Positions 44,995 through 54,332 of a DNA stretch of 64,000 bases are shown piece by piece. The stretch is taken from the NCBI GenBank assembly GCA_937124585.1, contig CAKZKT010000146.1, positions 1 to 64,000 of the forward strand. The letters run 5' to 3'. A program made the position numbers and the translations under genes. Origin of the DNA: an uncultured Anaerolineae bacterium. Its GTDB lineage: Bacteria; Chloroflexota; Anaerolineae; CG2-30-64-16. The notes below the pieces were generated by a model, which was not told the DNA's origin, did no database searches, and saw only the letters and a program-made list of their open reading frames with translations. Positions within the stretch are counted from its first letter, which is position 1. The number at the start of each line of letters is the position of its first letter.

Positions 44995-47022
44995 TCAGCG
45001 TGCCGGGCGCGGCCGGCCGACCGCTGCGAATGCCAGCTCCGTGCCCAAATAGACCGCATCAAGCCCGCCCCCGCGCGTGGGCGCCCATCGGTCATGTCGC
45101 GTCATCTGCACTTCGACCTGCTCGGCACCGGCCGCGCGTGCCTGCTCAGCCAGCCGCTCCGACACGACCTCGCGCGCATAAGCGACGGCCTCCTCCAGGC
45201 GGGCGAAATCGCATGGCGCATCGGGCAGATGCACGCGCAGCACCTCCTCTTCGGGCAACGGGTTGATCAACACGCGTTGGCGCATCACGACGCTGCCCGA
45301 AACTGCGCCCACCGCGTTCGCCACCTCCGCATGAGGCGGGATCACCAGCTCGGTGTGCAGCCGGTGGGCGGCTTCGGGCATGTAGGCGGCCACCGGCGCG
45401 CCGATGGCCACCAACGGCCGGCGCAGCGTGATCGCGCAGCCGATTTCGTTGTCGTCGGCTGCCTGCAGGTCGCCGTCCAACGCCAGGCGCAGGAATGTCG
45501 CGGCGGCCGTCTCCTCATGCCAGGCCGCGCGGCCCAGCTCGTCGGCGAGCGCCTTGCGCACCACTTCGACGGCCGCCCGCTGCGCGACGCCGCTCACGAC
45601 GCGCGCGCAGAACTCGGCGACCGGGATGCCCAGCTGTTGTGCCAGCAGGCCGGCGCCCAGGCGGGCCGCCTCGACGCACCACGGCGTATGCCGGCCCAGC
45701 ACGTGCAGCGCGTCGGTCGGCGTGAAGGCCGCGCGACGCACCAGGCCGCGCGCCTCCAGCGCCGCGATCTGACGTCGTGCCAGCGCGCCGGCTCGCCGCT
45801 GGCCGGCCAGCGCGGCCAATGCCAGAGGCCGCTCGGCCAGGCCGCGCAGGATCTCCTCTTCCGCCGGGGACAGCCGCGCGCCGGCCGGCCGACCCATCAC
45901 AACGAACTCGCCTGCCTCGGCCGGCCGTTTGCCCGGCGGCAACGTCAGCTGCCGATCCAGTTCTTCGACCACTTCGTCCCATTCGTCGGCCAACAGGCAG
46001 AGTGGCACCACCCGACGCGGGCCGATGCTTAGACGGCCTGCATCATCCAGCCGGACATGGCTGTCGCCGCCCAGACCGGTGGTGTGCACGTCCACCGCCT
46101 CGACCATGGTCTGCCAGCCGCCGACATGAGCGCCATCGGGGTTGAGAATCGGCGCACCGTCGCGCAGCCGCGCGATGTCGGTCGTCGTGCCGCCGATATC
46201 TATGGCCCACACGTCACGACGGCCGGCCAGGTGCCAGGCGCCGACTGCACTGGCAGCCGGCCCCGACAGGATGGTCTCGATGGGTCGTTGCATGGCCCAC
46301 TCCGCGCGCACCAGCGAGCCGTCTCCCTTCACCACCATCAGCGGCGCGGTGATGGCGCACGCGTCGAGCGTGCGCTGCACCGAAGAGATCAGCTCGCGCA
46401 GCGGCAGGATGAGGTGGGCGTTCAACGCGACGGTGGTGGCGCGGCGCACCGCGTTGAGCCTGCTGGTCAGCTCGTGGCCGCAGGTGACGGGCAGACCGGT
46501 CAGTTCTTCGACCAGGTGGCGTACGCGCAGTTCGTGATCCGGATTGCGGACGCCGAAATAGCCGGAAATGGCGAATGCTTCGACCGTCCCGCGGCGGGCC
46601 AGGATCGCCGTGCGCGCCGCGTTCTCGTCCAGCGGTGCCACCTCGCGGCCATGTTCATCGTGCCCGCCGGCTACGTAGACCACATCGGCCGTGGCGAACT
46701 GGCGGTCGAAGCCCCAGCGGGCCATCTGCTCGCGATCATAGCCGATGAGCAGCAGGCACACTGCGCCGCGGTGCCCTTCGGCCAGGGCGTTGGTGGCCAG
46801 GGTGGTGGAGAGAGCGGCCAGCACGATGTCGGATGTCGGGATGGGGCCGCCGGTCTTGTTCGGCGCTGCCAACACCGCGCGAATGGCCGCAGCGATGCCG
46901 ATCGCCAGATCGTGCCGGGTGGTCAGCGCTTTGGCGCTTGCCAGCACCTCGCCCGTGGCGTGGTTCACCAGCACAGCATCGGTGTAGGTGCCGCCCGTGT
47001 CAATGCCCAAAGAAATGTTCAT
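44995..47022 (-). CDS. Hydantoinase/oxoprolinase family protein, HyuA-like
   Basis: This 675-residue protein is of the hydantoinase A/5-oxoprolinase family, ATP-dependent ring-opening enzymes related to the ASKHA fold. The N-terminal phosphate motif is GIDTGGTYTDAV, and a central WAIDIGGTTTDIA matches the second ATP motif. A HyuB partner normally encoded next to HyuA is not present in this window, so the reaction is uncertain. It directly follows the MATE transporter (1 nt apart), suggesting coupled transport and metabolism of one compound. Confidence 0.88.
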   Translation of the reverse strand: MNISLGIDTGGTYTDAVLVNHATGEVLASAKALTTRHDLAIGIAAAIRAVLAAPNKTGGPIPTSDIVLAALSTTLATNALAEGHRGAVCLLLIGYDREQMARWGFDRQFATADVVYVAGGHDEHGREVAPLDENAARTAILARRGTVEAFAISGYFGVRNPDHELRVRHLVEELTGLPVTCGHELTSRLNAVRRATTVALNAHLILPLRELISSVQRTLDACAITAPLMVVKGDGSLVRAEWAMQRPIETILSGPAASAVGAWHLAGRRDVWAIDIGGTTTDIARLRDGAPILNPDGAHVGGWQTMVEAVDVHTTGLGGDSHVRLDDAGRLSIGPRRVVPLCLLADEWDEVVEELDRQLTLPPGKRPAEAGEFVVMGRPAGARLSPAEEEILRGLAERPLALAALAGQRRAGALARRQIAALEARGLVRRAAFTPTDALHVLGRHTPWCVEAARLGAGLLAQQLGIPVAEFCARVVSGVAQRAAVEVVRKALADELGRAAWHEETAAATFLRLALDGDLQAADDNEIGCAITLRRPLVAIGAPVAAYMPEAAHRLHTELVIPPHAEVANAVGAVSGSVVMRQRVLINPLPEEEVLRVHLPDAPCDFARLEEAVAYAREVVSERLAEQARAAGAEQVEVQMTRHDRWAPTRGGGLDAVYLGTELAFAAVGRPRPAR

Positions 47023-47023
47023 G

Positions 47024-48388
47024 TCAAATCTTCAGCCGGGTCCAGTGATTGCCTCGAAAACGCAGCCAGGCCAGCGTGCCACGCACGTGCAGATCGGCGA
47101 TCATGGCGATCCACGCGCCGACGAGACCGAAGCGGGGGGTGAGCAGCCAGGCCAGGGGCAGGCGCACCAGCCACAGCCCGCCGCCCGTGATGAACAGGGT
47201 CGTGCGCGTGTCGCCTGCGCCGCGCAGTGCACCGCCGAGCACCATCGAGGTGGCCAGCACGGGCTGCGAAAACGCCACCAGCCGCAGCGGCCAGACGCCC
47301 AACCGGATTACCTGGGGATCGGTGATGAAAATGCCGATGATCTGCGCCGGGAAGAGAAAGAAGATCACGCCCATGCCCGCCATGATGCCGACCGCCAGCC
47401 ACTGCGCCAGCCGGCCATCGGCGCGCGCGCGGGCAGGCTCGCGCGCGCCCAATCCCTGGCCGACGAGCGTGGTTGCAGCCATGGCGAAGCCGAATCCGGG
47501 CATGTATGACAGCGATTCGGCCTGCAACGCGATCTGATGCGCGGCAAAAGCGGTCGCGCCGAGGGTGGCCACGGTCGCGGCGAAGGTGGTCTGCGCGCCG
47601 CGCATCAGCAGCTGCTCGGCGCCGGCCGGCAGGCCGATGTTGGCGATACGCCTGATCTGGCGCAGATCGGGCAGCAAGCGGCGGATGTAGAGGCGCAGAC
47701 CGCTGTGGCCGTGGAGCAGGAGCGCCGTGACGAGCAGGCCGCCCATGCCCCGGCCCACCGCCGCGCCGATCGCCGAGCCGGCCACACCGAGCGCCGGCAA
47801 CGGCCCACTGCCGTAAATGGCCGCGTAGGCCACAACGATGTTCACGACGTTCACGACCAGCATGACCAGCATCGGCGTGCGGGTGTCGCCCGATCCGCGC
47901 AATGCTGCGTTGCCGATGAACAGCCAGGCGGCGAGGGGAAACGACAAGGCCACGATGCTCAGATAGCTGGCACCATCTTCGATCACTTCCGCAGGCGCCT
48001 GGAGCGCGCTCATGGTCGGCCGGCTCAGGCTCAGGCCGAACGCCAGGGCCAGCACGCCGAACAGAATGCCCAGAAGATAGCCCTGATGGGTGACGATGTT
48101 CGCCTGTTCGGGCTCGCGCGCGCCGACGTGCCGGGCGACCAGGGCAGTCACGCCGGTCGCTGTGGCGGCGAAAAACGTGGTGACCAGCATGACCGCCTGG
48201 TTGGAGAGCCCGACCGCGGTCACTGCCGCCGCGCCGAGATGGCCGACCATGAAGGTATCGGCCAGGCCAACCGCCATGTTGAGCGTTTGTTCGCCGACTG
48301 CCGGCAACGCCAGGGAGAGAACCCGGTGGGTGCTGGCGCCACTGAAGCTCGCCCGTAGACGTTGGGGAATAGTTAACGCAGTAGACAT
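47024..48388 (-). CDS. MATE-family multidrug/metabolite exporter
   Basis: This 454-residue transporter has about twelve helices in two repeats. The first repeat has LALPAVGEQTLNMAVGLADTFMVG, the family's classical start, and the second begins near residue 240. It exchanges cations for organic substrates. The ATG at 48388 is chosen because the first helix starts soon after. It is upstream of the HyuA-like gene, with which it is almost contiguous. Confidence 0.93.
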   Translation of the reverse strand: MSTALTIPQRLRASFSGASTHRVLSLALPAVGEQTLNMAVGLADTFMVGHLGAAAVTAVGLSNQAVMLVTTFFAATATGVTALVARHVGAREPEQANIVTHQGYLLGILFGVLALAFGLSLSRPTMSALQAPAEVIEDGASYLSIVALSFPLAAWLFIGNAALRGSGDTRTPMLVMLVVNVVNIVVAYAAIYGSGPLPALGVAGSAIGAAVGRGMGGLLVTALLLHGHSGLRLYIRRLLPDLRQIRRIANIGLPAGAEQLLMRGAQTTFAATVATLGATAFAAHQIALQAESLSYMPGFGFAMAATTLVGQGLGAREPARARADGRLAQWLAVGIMAGMGVIFFLFPAQIIGIFITDPQVIRLGVWPLRLVAFSQPVLATSMVLGGALRGAGDTRTTLFITGGGLWLVRLPLAWLLTPRFGLVGAWIAMIADLHVRGTLAWLRFRGNHWTRLKI

Positions 48389-48473
48389 CAGAGAGTTATG
48401 AACCTCATTATGTTGGGCCACAACAGCGCCGCAGCGCATTATACGTCACTCAGAGAGAATGACCAAAAACGTC

Positions 48474-48502
48474 TTGACAGGCTGCCCCGTTCGTGTTATA
48501 CC
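48474..48502 (+). promoter_or_regulatory. Promoter of the PfkB kinase gene
   Basis: TTGACA (48474-48479), a 17-nt spacer and TATACC (48497-48502) form a good sigma-70-type promoter with a leader of about 70 nt. Confidence 0.75.
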
Positions 48503-48582
48503 CTGGCCGACGCCGCGGCACGACGGCGCTCATGTGGATTTCCGGCATATCCGAAGACCTTGCGAGAGGAGCGAAGATCACC

Positions 48583-49533
48583 ATGTTCGATGTGGTTGCC
48601 TGCGGCGAGTTGCTGATTGATTTCGTCTCGACCGAAGCGGGCGTCACGCTGGCGCAGGCGCCGGCGTTCGTGAAGGCGGCCGGTGGCGCGCCGGCCAACG
48701 TGGCCGTGGGCGTGGCGCGGCTGGGCTATCGCGCCGGCTTTATGGGCCAGGTCGGCGAGGATGATTTCGGCCATTTCCTGGCCGATACGCTGGCCGCGGC
48801 CGGCGTGGACATCGGCGGCCTGCGTTTTTCGACCGCCGCGCGCACCGCGTTGGCCTTCGTCTCGTTGCGCCCCGACGGCGAGCGCAGCTTCATGTTCTAT
48901 CGTCACCCCAGCGCGGACATGCTCTGGCGGCCCGAGGATGTAGACGCTGCCTATGCCGCCAGCACGCGCATTTTCCATTACGGCTCGATCACTCTGATCG
49001 GCGAGCCGAGCCGCAGCGCCACCCTGACCGCACTCGCACATGCCCGCAGCGGCGGCGCGCTGATCTCCTATGACCCGAATCTGCGCATCCATCTGTGGCC
49101 CTCGCCAGAGGCCGCGCGTGCCGGGATGCTCGCCGGCCTGCAACACGCCGATCTGGTCAAGGTGAGCGAAGAGGAGCTTTTCTTTTTGACCGGCGCCGCA
49201 GATCTGACACAGGGGGTCAGACAGCTCTGGCATGATCGCCTGCGCCTGCTGGTGGTGACGCAGGGGCCGGCCGGCTGTGCCTATTTCACCGCGCAGGGAG
49301 GTGGCCATCTGCCCGGTTTCGCGGTGGCTGCGGTGGACACAACCGGCGCAGGCGATGGGTTCGTGGCCGGTCTGCTGGCCGGTCTGCTCGATCACGGTCT
49401 GAGCTGGGAACGGGAAGCAATCGAGGTGGCGCTGCGGCTGGCCAACGCCGTGGGCGCGCTGACGACCACGCAGCGCGGTGCGATCCCGGCGCTGCCCACG
49501 CGGCGTCAGGTCGAGCAGTTCATGGCGCGTTGA
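48583..49533 (+). CDS. PfkB-family carbohydrate kinase (fructokinase-like)
   Basis: This 316-residue sugar kinase of the ribokinase/PfkB family has an N-terminal signature GGAPANVAVGVARLG and a C-terminal signature DTTGAGDGFVAGLL with the catalytic Asp. The MFDVVACGELLIDF start resembles fructokinases. The exact sugar is not certain. It stands alone, divergent from the MATE gene. A strong promoter is upstream. Confidence 0.92.
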   Translation: MFDVVACGELLIDFVSTEAGVTLAQAPAFVKAAGGAPANVAVGVARLGYRAGFMGQVGEDDFGHFLADTLAAAGVDIGGLRFSTAARTALAFVSLRPDGERSFMFYRHPSADMLWRPEDVDAAYAASTRIFHYGSITLIGEPSRSATLTALAHARSGGALISYDPNLRIHLWPSPEAARAGMLAGLQHADLVKVSEEELFFLTGAADLTQGVRQLWHDRLRLLVVTQGPAGCAYFTAQGGGHLPGFAVAAVDTTGAGDGFVAGLLAGLLDHGLSWEREAIEVALRLANAVGALTTTQRGAIPALPTRRQVEQFMAR

Positions 49534-49669
49534 ATCGCGCAGCGGCCGCGCTGATCACGATTACCAGCGGCAATCAGATCTGTCGCCGGGCCACGTGGTC
49601 GGGCAGACAGCCCCTCAGGTGCGCGTGGGCGCCGATCCTTGCCCCTGCGCGTGGAGAGAAGTGGTCAGA

Positions 49670-51538
49670 TCAAACGCCTGTGGATACGATTTCGCTGACA
49701 GCGCCCGTCCGGCCCCAATAATCCACTGCGCGCACGCGGTAGAAGCCCGCCGGCGCATCGGCCGGCCGGACGTCGAGGAGCGCCGTGCAGATCAGATCCG
49801 GCTCGTTCACGCGGACGAACGGGCCGGTCGGATCGTCGGCCCGCAGCACTTCGTAGGTGCGAATCATCGGCGTGGCCGCGTCATCCCAGATTACCAGGGT
49901 TTGGGCTTCCCCGTGCAGGCCGCGATAGCTTTCCAGTCGCACGCCGGCAACCTGGGAAGGCGGAGCAGCCGGCCGCGCGCTGAGCAGGAGCAGGCTGACG
50001 CCCGGCAACGGCAGATCGAGGCGCAGGGTCAGCGTTCCGCCGGTGGCGTTCACCTCGGTCGGTGGTTCGGCGAGAGCCAGCTCCTGCTCTCGCCGCATGG
50101 CCGCAAAGAGCTCCGGCGTGGGTGTGGGCGGGCCGCCGGCGGCGTCCCACAGGACGTAGGGATCGCCGCTTCCTTCGGCGATCCGATAGTGCACCAGCAT
50201 GGCCCTCGTGAACGGCAGGCCGGTCAGATGCAGCGCGATCGACGCGCTGCCCGAGGCGGTGATTTTATCGCAGCTGTGATACAGGAGGACGGCGATCTGC
50301 TCGTCGGCTCGCCTCGTGGCGATCACGCCGATGTCCGAGCGAAGCGGATCGGCGACCGGCGGCTCGCCGATGAGCGCGCAGCGCCGTTCGCCCAACAGGG
50401 CGAGCAGGGCCATCACGTTGAGCGCGGGCTTCTTGATCATCTCGAACGGCAGATCGGGCGGAGGCTGGCCGGGCAGCAGTGCCGGCCTGTGATGGGATTG
50501 GCCGTCGTCGAATGCGTGCGGCGGGCCGAAACGGGCCAGCAGCGTCCGATTGCCCCATCGGCCGATAAAACCGTTGTCGCTGCTGAGGAGCTCGTAGGGG
50601 CAGCCCAGGCCATCTATCAGGCCCCGGAGATGCTGGTTGATGAGCTTGCAGATGATGGCCGCGTAGTATGGCCGCGCGTGCCAGGTGTGAAAATCGCCCC
50701 AGCCGACCTGGGGATCGCATTCGTTGTTCATGAAGGGGACGCCGGCTAGGCGAGGGTGATGGCGTCGGATGTGCTCGATGGCCTGGATTTCGCGCGCCAG
50801 CAGCCCTGCGGTGTCCGGGGTCAGATCCTCTTTCGAGGCGCGCGCCCCTTTTTCGTGCACCGAGATGAAGTCGAGGCGGGTGCCCGTTTCGCCGGTGAAG
50901 TAGTTCGTTCCGGTGTCGCAATGCGCCAGGAATGCCCGGAAGAGCGGCGAGAGCGTGCGGCAGGTACCCGGGCCGCCCAGCCGCAGGGCCGGATGTGCCT
51001 GGCGCAGTCCCTCCGCACAGGCGTCGTAGTACCAACAGAACGACTCGATGTCTGCGGGCCACTGTCGCCACCAGCCGCCGCCATCCGGCTCGTTCCACGA
51101 TTCGAAGTACCAGCTCGCCGTCTCTTCCGGGCCATAGCGGCCGATGAGATGCTGCGCCAGCGCGGTCACCAGGCCGCGCCAGAGATGCAGCTGGCGGTCA
51201 TCGCGGAAGTCGCTGAAGAGGCCGCTGGGGTTGCCCATCAGCTCGAAGATGAGCTTGCCGTGATTGGCGACAACCACGTCTAGCGCGGCGTCGAGGCGGC
51301 TCCAGTCGCAGGCCAGGCTGTCACCGCTGCTATCGGTGGCCTGCACCAGTTCCAGCAGAAAATGTGGCCGGACATATGTCAGGCCGCGCTGAGGGATGGC
51401 GCCGAGATAGGCCATTTGCTGGCGCATTTCGCGCGTCAGCAACAGCTCGCCGGGCGAAAAGCCGGTGCTGCGCCAGAAATGGGGCAATGGCCCGCCATCT
51501 TGATCGCAGTCAATTCGGATCTGCAATTTCGGCCTCAT
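49670..51538 (-). CDS. Glycoside hydrolase, GH39-like (beta-xylosidase/iduronidase type)
   Basis: This 622-residue protein has a GH39-like TIM barrel with the acid/base Glu150 in SWNEPDGG and the nucleophile Glu273 in FMNNECDPQ, then a beta-sandwich and a fibronectin-III-like tail (DLICTALLDVRPADAPAGFY). The protein starts without a signal peptide, although its operon neighbour is an exported protease. It may cleave xylo-oligosaccharides or uronides inside the cell. Its ATG overlaps the protease stop by 4 nt. Confidence 0.8.
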   Translation of the reverse strand: MRPKLQIRIDCDQDGGPLPHFWRSTGFSPGELLLTREMRQQMAYLGAIPQRGLTYVRPHFLLELVQATDSSGDSLACDWSRLDAALDVVVANHGKLIFELMGNPSGLFSDFRDDRQLHLWRGLVTALAQHLIGRYGPEETASWYFESWNEPDGGGWWRQWPADIESFCWYYDACAEGLRQAHPALRLGGPGTCRTLSPLFRAFLAHCDTGTNYFTGETGTRLDFISVHEKGARASKEDLTPDTAGLLAREIQAIEHIRRHHPRLAGVPFMNNECDPQVGWGDFHTWHARPYYAAIICKLINQHLRGLIDGLGCPYELLSSDNGFIGRWGNRTLLARFGPPHAFDDGQSHHRPALLPGQPPPDLPFEMIKKPALNVMALLALLGERRCALIGEPPVADPLRSDIGVIATRRADEQIAVLLYHSCDKITASGSASIALHLTGLPFTRAMLVHYRIAEGSGDPYVLWDAAGGPPTPTPELFAAMRREQELALAEPPTEVNATGGTLTLRLDLPLPGVSLLLLSARPAAPPSQVAGVRLESYRGLHGEAQTLVIWDDAATPMIRTYEVLRADDPTGPFVRVNEPDLICTALLDVRPADAPAGFYRVRAVDYWGRTGAVSEIVSTGV

Positions 51539-52725
51539 CCCGGGCGCAACGATTCCGGGGTATCTTGCAAAGTCGCTGTCAGCGTCATGGTGTTGCCGTC
51601 GCGGACGATCGTCAGGGTGATGGTCTGACCGACCTCGCATTCCTCGTCGAGATAGGCGCTGAGTTTTTCCCAGGTGGTGACCGGCCGGCCATCTACCTCG
51701 GTGATGATATCGCCGCCGATGAGATAGCGGCGATTGCCGATGATCACCTCGCGTTGGGCCGCGCGCAGGCCAGCCTGATCGGCCGGGCTGTTGCGATAGA
51801 GGCGCGCCACCAGCAGGCCGCGCTCCACGGGCAGCCGCAGCGCGCGCGCCAGAGTGGGCGTCAATTCGTAGCCCAGCTCCTCGACCCCCAGCCAGGGATG
51901 GGGGAACCGTCCCTCGCGGATCAAGACGGGGACGACCCGACGTACTTTGTCGGCCGGGATCGCCAGTCCCACGCCGGCCGAGGTGCCGGTGGGCGAGTAG
52001 ATGGCGCTGTTGACGCCGATGACCCGGCCCTGCAGGTCGAGCAGCGGCCCGCCGGAATTGCCGCGGTTGATCGCGGCATCTGTCTGAATCACCCCGCGTA
52101 GCACGGTGTTTTCGGTCTGGATCGTGCGATTCAGCGCGCTGATGACACCCACGGTCATGGTGCGGTCGAAGCGGCCGAATGGGTTGCCGAGAACGATGGC
52201 CGTCTGCCCCACTTTGAGCCGCGCCGATTCGCCGATTTCCAGGGGCGTGATGTCTGGCGGCATGGATTCGACGCGCAGCACGGCCAGATCGTTCACCGGA
52301 TCGCTGCCAACCACGGTGGCGGCCACGGTGAAGTCGTCGCTGAAGCTGACTTCTACCTTCTGCGCGCCTGAGATCACATGATAGTTGGTGACGATGTGGC
52401 CCTGGCTATCCCACACGAAGCCGGAGCCGCTGCCCTCTTCCGGGATCACGCCGTAGAAGAAGCTGGTGCGCAGGACCTGCGTGGTGATGTTGACGACCGC
52501 CGGCGCTGTACGCTCATAGACGGCGATGCGTTGCGCTTCGAGAGTCATGGCCGATTCTATGACCGGGCCCGGGGTGGGGGTCGCGATCACGATGATGACC
52601 TGGGGTTCAGGCGTAGGGGCGGGCATTTGCGGGGCGCTCGGCGTCAGGTTCAACGGGGTGCATCCTGCCGCGCTGCTCATGAAAAGCAAAAAAATCGTCG
52701 AAACGAGGAATAATTTATTGCGCAT
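51535..52725 (-). CDS. HtrA/DegP-like serine protease, lipoprotein, copy 1
   Basis: This 396-residue exported trypsin-like protease has a lipoprotein signal (lipobox SAAGC, Cys22). The mature protein starts with a Thr/Pro/Ala linker (TPSAPQMPAPTPEP). The catalytic triad is His116 in TNYHV, Asp146 in VNDLAVL and Ser224 in RGNSGGPLLD. A C-terminal PDZ domain begins near residue 280. It probably degrades damaged envelope proteins. Its stop overlaps the start of the GH39-like gene. A second, diverged HtrA gene lies directly upstream. Confidence 0.93.
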   Translation of the reverse strand: MRNKLFLVSTIFLLFMSSAAGCTPLNLTPSAPQMPAPTPEPQVIIVIATPTPGPVIESAMTLEAQRIAVYERTAPAVVNITTQVLRTSFFYGVIPEEGSGSGFVWDSQGHIVTNYHVISGAQKVEVSFSDDFTVAATVVGSDPVNDLAVLRVESMPPDITPLEIGESARLKVGQTAIVLGNPFGRFDRTMTVGVISALNRTIQTENTVLRGVIQTDAAINRGNSGGPLLDLQGRVIGVNSAIYSPTGTSAGVGLAIPADKVRRVVPVLIREGRFPHPWLGVEELGYELTPTLARALRLPVERGLLVARLYRNSPADQAGLRAAQREVIIGNRRYLIGGDIITEVDGRPVTTWEKLSAYLDEECEVGQTITLTIVRDGNTMTLTATLQDTPESLRPG

Positions 52726-52804
52726 GTCGTCCGCCTTGATTGTCTATGCGAACAGGCGCCAGATGGCGTTCCGACCATGTCCGAATAATCGGTTCGGATA
52801 GTCG

Positions 52805-52846
52805 TTGAAAAGACGGCCGGATAGCGACTATCCGCTATCCGGCCGT
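52805..52846 (-). terminator. Terminator after the second HtrA gene
   Basis: Arms at 52813-52826 and 52833-52846 (ACGGCCGGATAGCG and complement) are followed on the minus strand by CTTTTCAA. The T-run is short, so termination may be partial. Confidence 0.65.
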
Positions 52847-52863
52847 AAATCATGCGCCACAGT

Positions 52864-54132
52864 CTATTGGATGCGCCGGGGCCGTTCACCCAGCCGGACA
52901 GTGAAGACCTTTTGGCCTTCGCCGGCACGCAGCACGGTCAGCTTGACTTCATCCCCAGGGGATCGCATGGTCTCCAGGTAGATGAGGATGTCGTCGAAGG
53001 TTGTGATTTTCCGATCATCAATGGCGATGATCAGGTCGCCGCCGGCCTGCAAGTAGACAGGCCCGCTCGTCCCGATGCCGAGGATCACCTTCGTGTCGCG
53101 CGAGGCGGCGCGCAGCCCTGACTTTTCGGATGGGCCACCCGGGATCAGATCCATGACATATGCGCCCCGGTCCTCTTTGCTGAAGCCGAGCGCCTCGGCC
53201 CAGGCCGGGCTGTAGGTGCGGCCGCTGATGCCCAGATAGGCGTGTTTGTACTGGCCGGTGGCGATCAGCGACGGCACGACGCGCTGCACGATGTTGATCG
53301 GGATCGCGAAGCCGATGCCTGAATTGACCGGTTCGGCGCTGGCCGAGCGGATCTGCGCGTTCACGCCGATCACCTGACCGCGGTCATTCAGCAGGGGCCC
53401 ACCCGAATTGCCCGGATTGATGGACGCGTCGGTCTGGATGGCCATGGGGATGCTGAAGCCGGTGATAGCCGGAATGCTGCGCCCCACCGCGCTGACGATC
53501 CCCTCGGTCATCGTGCCCACCAGGCCGAATGGATTGCCGATGGCGATAGCTCGCTGGCCGACTTTGACCTCGTTGATATCGCCCTGTTCCACCGGCACCA
53601 GGTTGACCAGCTGCGGATCTACCTTGATAACCGCCAGGTCGCTGTCGGGGTCGCTGCCGATCAGCTCGGCGGGCAACACGACGCCGTCCCAAAACGTCAC
53701 TTGCAGCTCGTCGGCCCCGCGCACCACATGGTCATTGGTGACGATGTGTCCCTCGGTATCCCAGACGAAACCGGAACCCTGGCTCTCCGGCACCGTCTCG
53801 CCCGTAATTGTGCTGCGGAACATGACGGTCAGATTTTCAATGTAGACGACCGAGGGGTTGACTTTCTCGTAGACCATGCGCAGGCGCACGCTCTCGATGT
53901 CCTCATCTGCGAGCACTGCCGGAGCGACCGGCGATGGCGACAGCAGGGGCGGGGGCTGGGGTGTGGGCGTTGCCACGACGATCCGTTCGATCACGCGCAG
54001 CTGTGGAGTGGCAGTCGGGTTGCTGAACAGGCTGGCGGGCAGGCGAGCCACTCCGCAGCCCAGCATGGCCAGACTGAGGACGCTGATCGCGATCAAAAGG
54101 GACAAAGAGCGGGTATGGCGCATATTTTTCAT
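52864..54132 (-). CDS. HtrA/DegP-like serine protease, lipoprotein, copy 2
   Basis: This exported protease of about 422 residues has lipobox LAMLGC. A Thr/Pro-rich tether (ATPTPQPPPLLSPSPVAPA) precedes the protease domain. The triad is His135 in TNDHV, Asp165 in DSDLAVI and Ser243 in PGNSGGPLL, followed by a PDZ domain. It is related to but clearly diverged from the downstream copy. The start may be the ATG at 54132 or 54123. The two proteases may differ in stress range or client. Confidence 0.93.
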   Translation of the reverse strand: MKNMRHTRSLSLLIAISVLSLAMLGCGVARLPASLFSNPTATPQLRVIERIVVATPTPQPPPLLSPSPVAPAVLADEDIESVRLRMVYEKVNPSVVYIENLTVMFRSTITGETVPESQGSGFVWDTEGHIVTNDHVVRGADELQVTFWDGVVLPAELIGSDPDSDLAVIKVDPQLVNLVPVEQGDINEVKVGQRAIAIGNPFGLVGTMTEGIVSAVGRSIPAITGFSIPMAIQTDASINPGNSGGPLLNDRGQVIGVNAQIRSASAEPVNSGIGFAIPINIVQRVVPSLIATGQYKHAYLGISGRTYSPAWAEALGFSKEDRGAYVMDLIPGGPSEKSGLRAASRDTKVILGIGTSGPVYLQAGGDLIIAIDDRKITTFDDILIYLETMRSPGDEVKLTVLRAGEGQKVFTVRLGERPRRIQ

Positions 54133-54170
54133 ATCCTTTCCCACGGCGGTTATCTAAAAATCGCCCCCCG

Positions 54171-54204
54171 ACGTGCCAGGCACTCTGCAAGCTGCCTGGC
54201 ACGT
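54171..54204. repeat. Intergenic palindrome, copy D of the GCCAGGC hairpin family
   Basis: Arms ACGTGCCAGGCA (54171-54182) and TGCCTGGCACGT (54193-54204) enclose CTCTGCAAGC. It lies between dnaK and the HtrA gene, both on the minus strand. It differs from copy C by a single base. Confidence 0.85.
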
Positions 54205-54332
54205 GAATACGAATATTATACCACAGTTCGGCGCGCGCGTGGTGTTACAACGCCGACAATTGGCGCGATCCGTCCCCGTCCCCTCCCCCGGCTGTCACGG
54301 AAGAGGGGGCGGGCGAACCGCAGCACGGAGGG

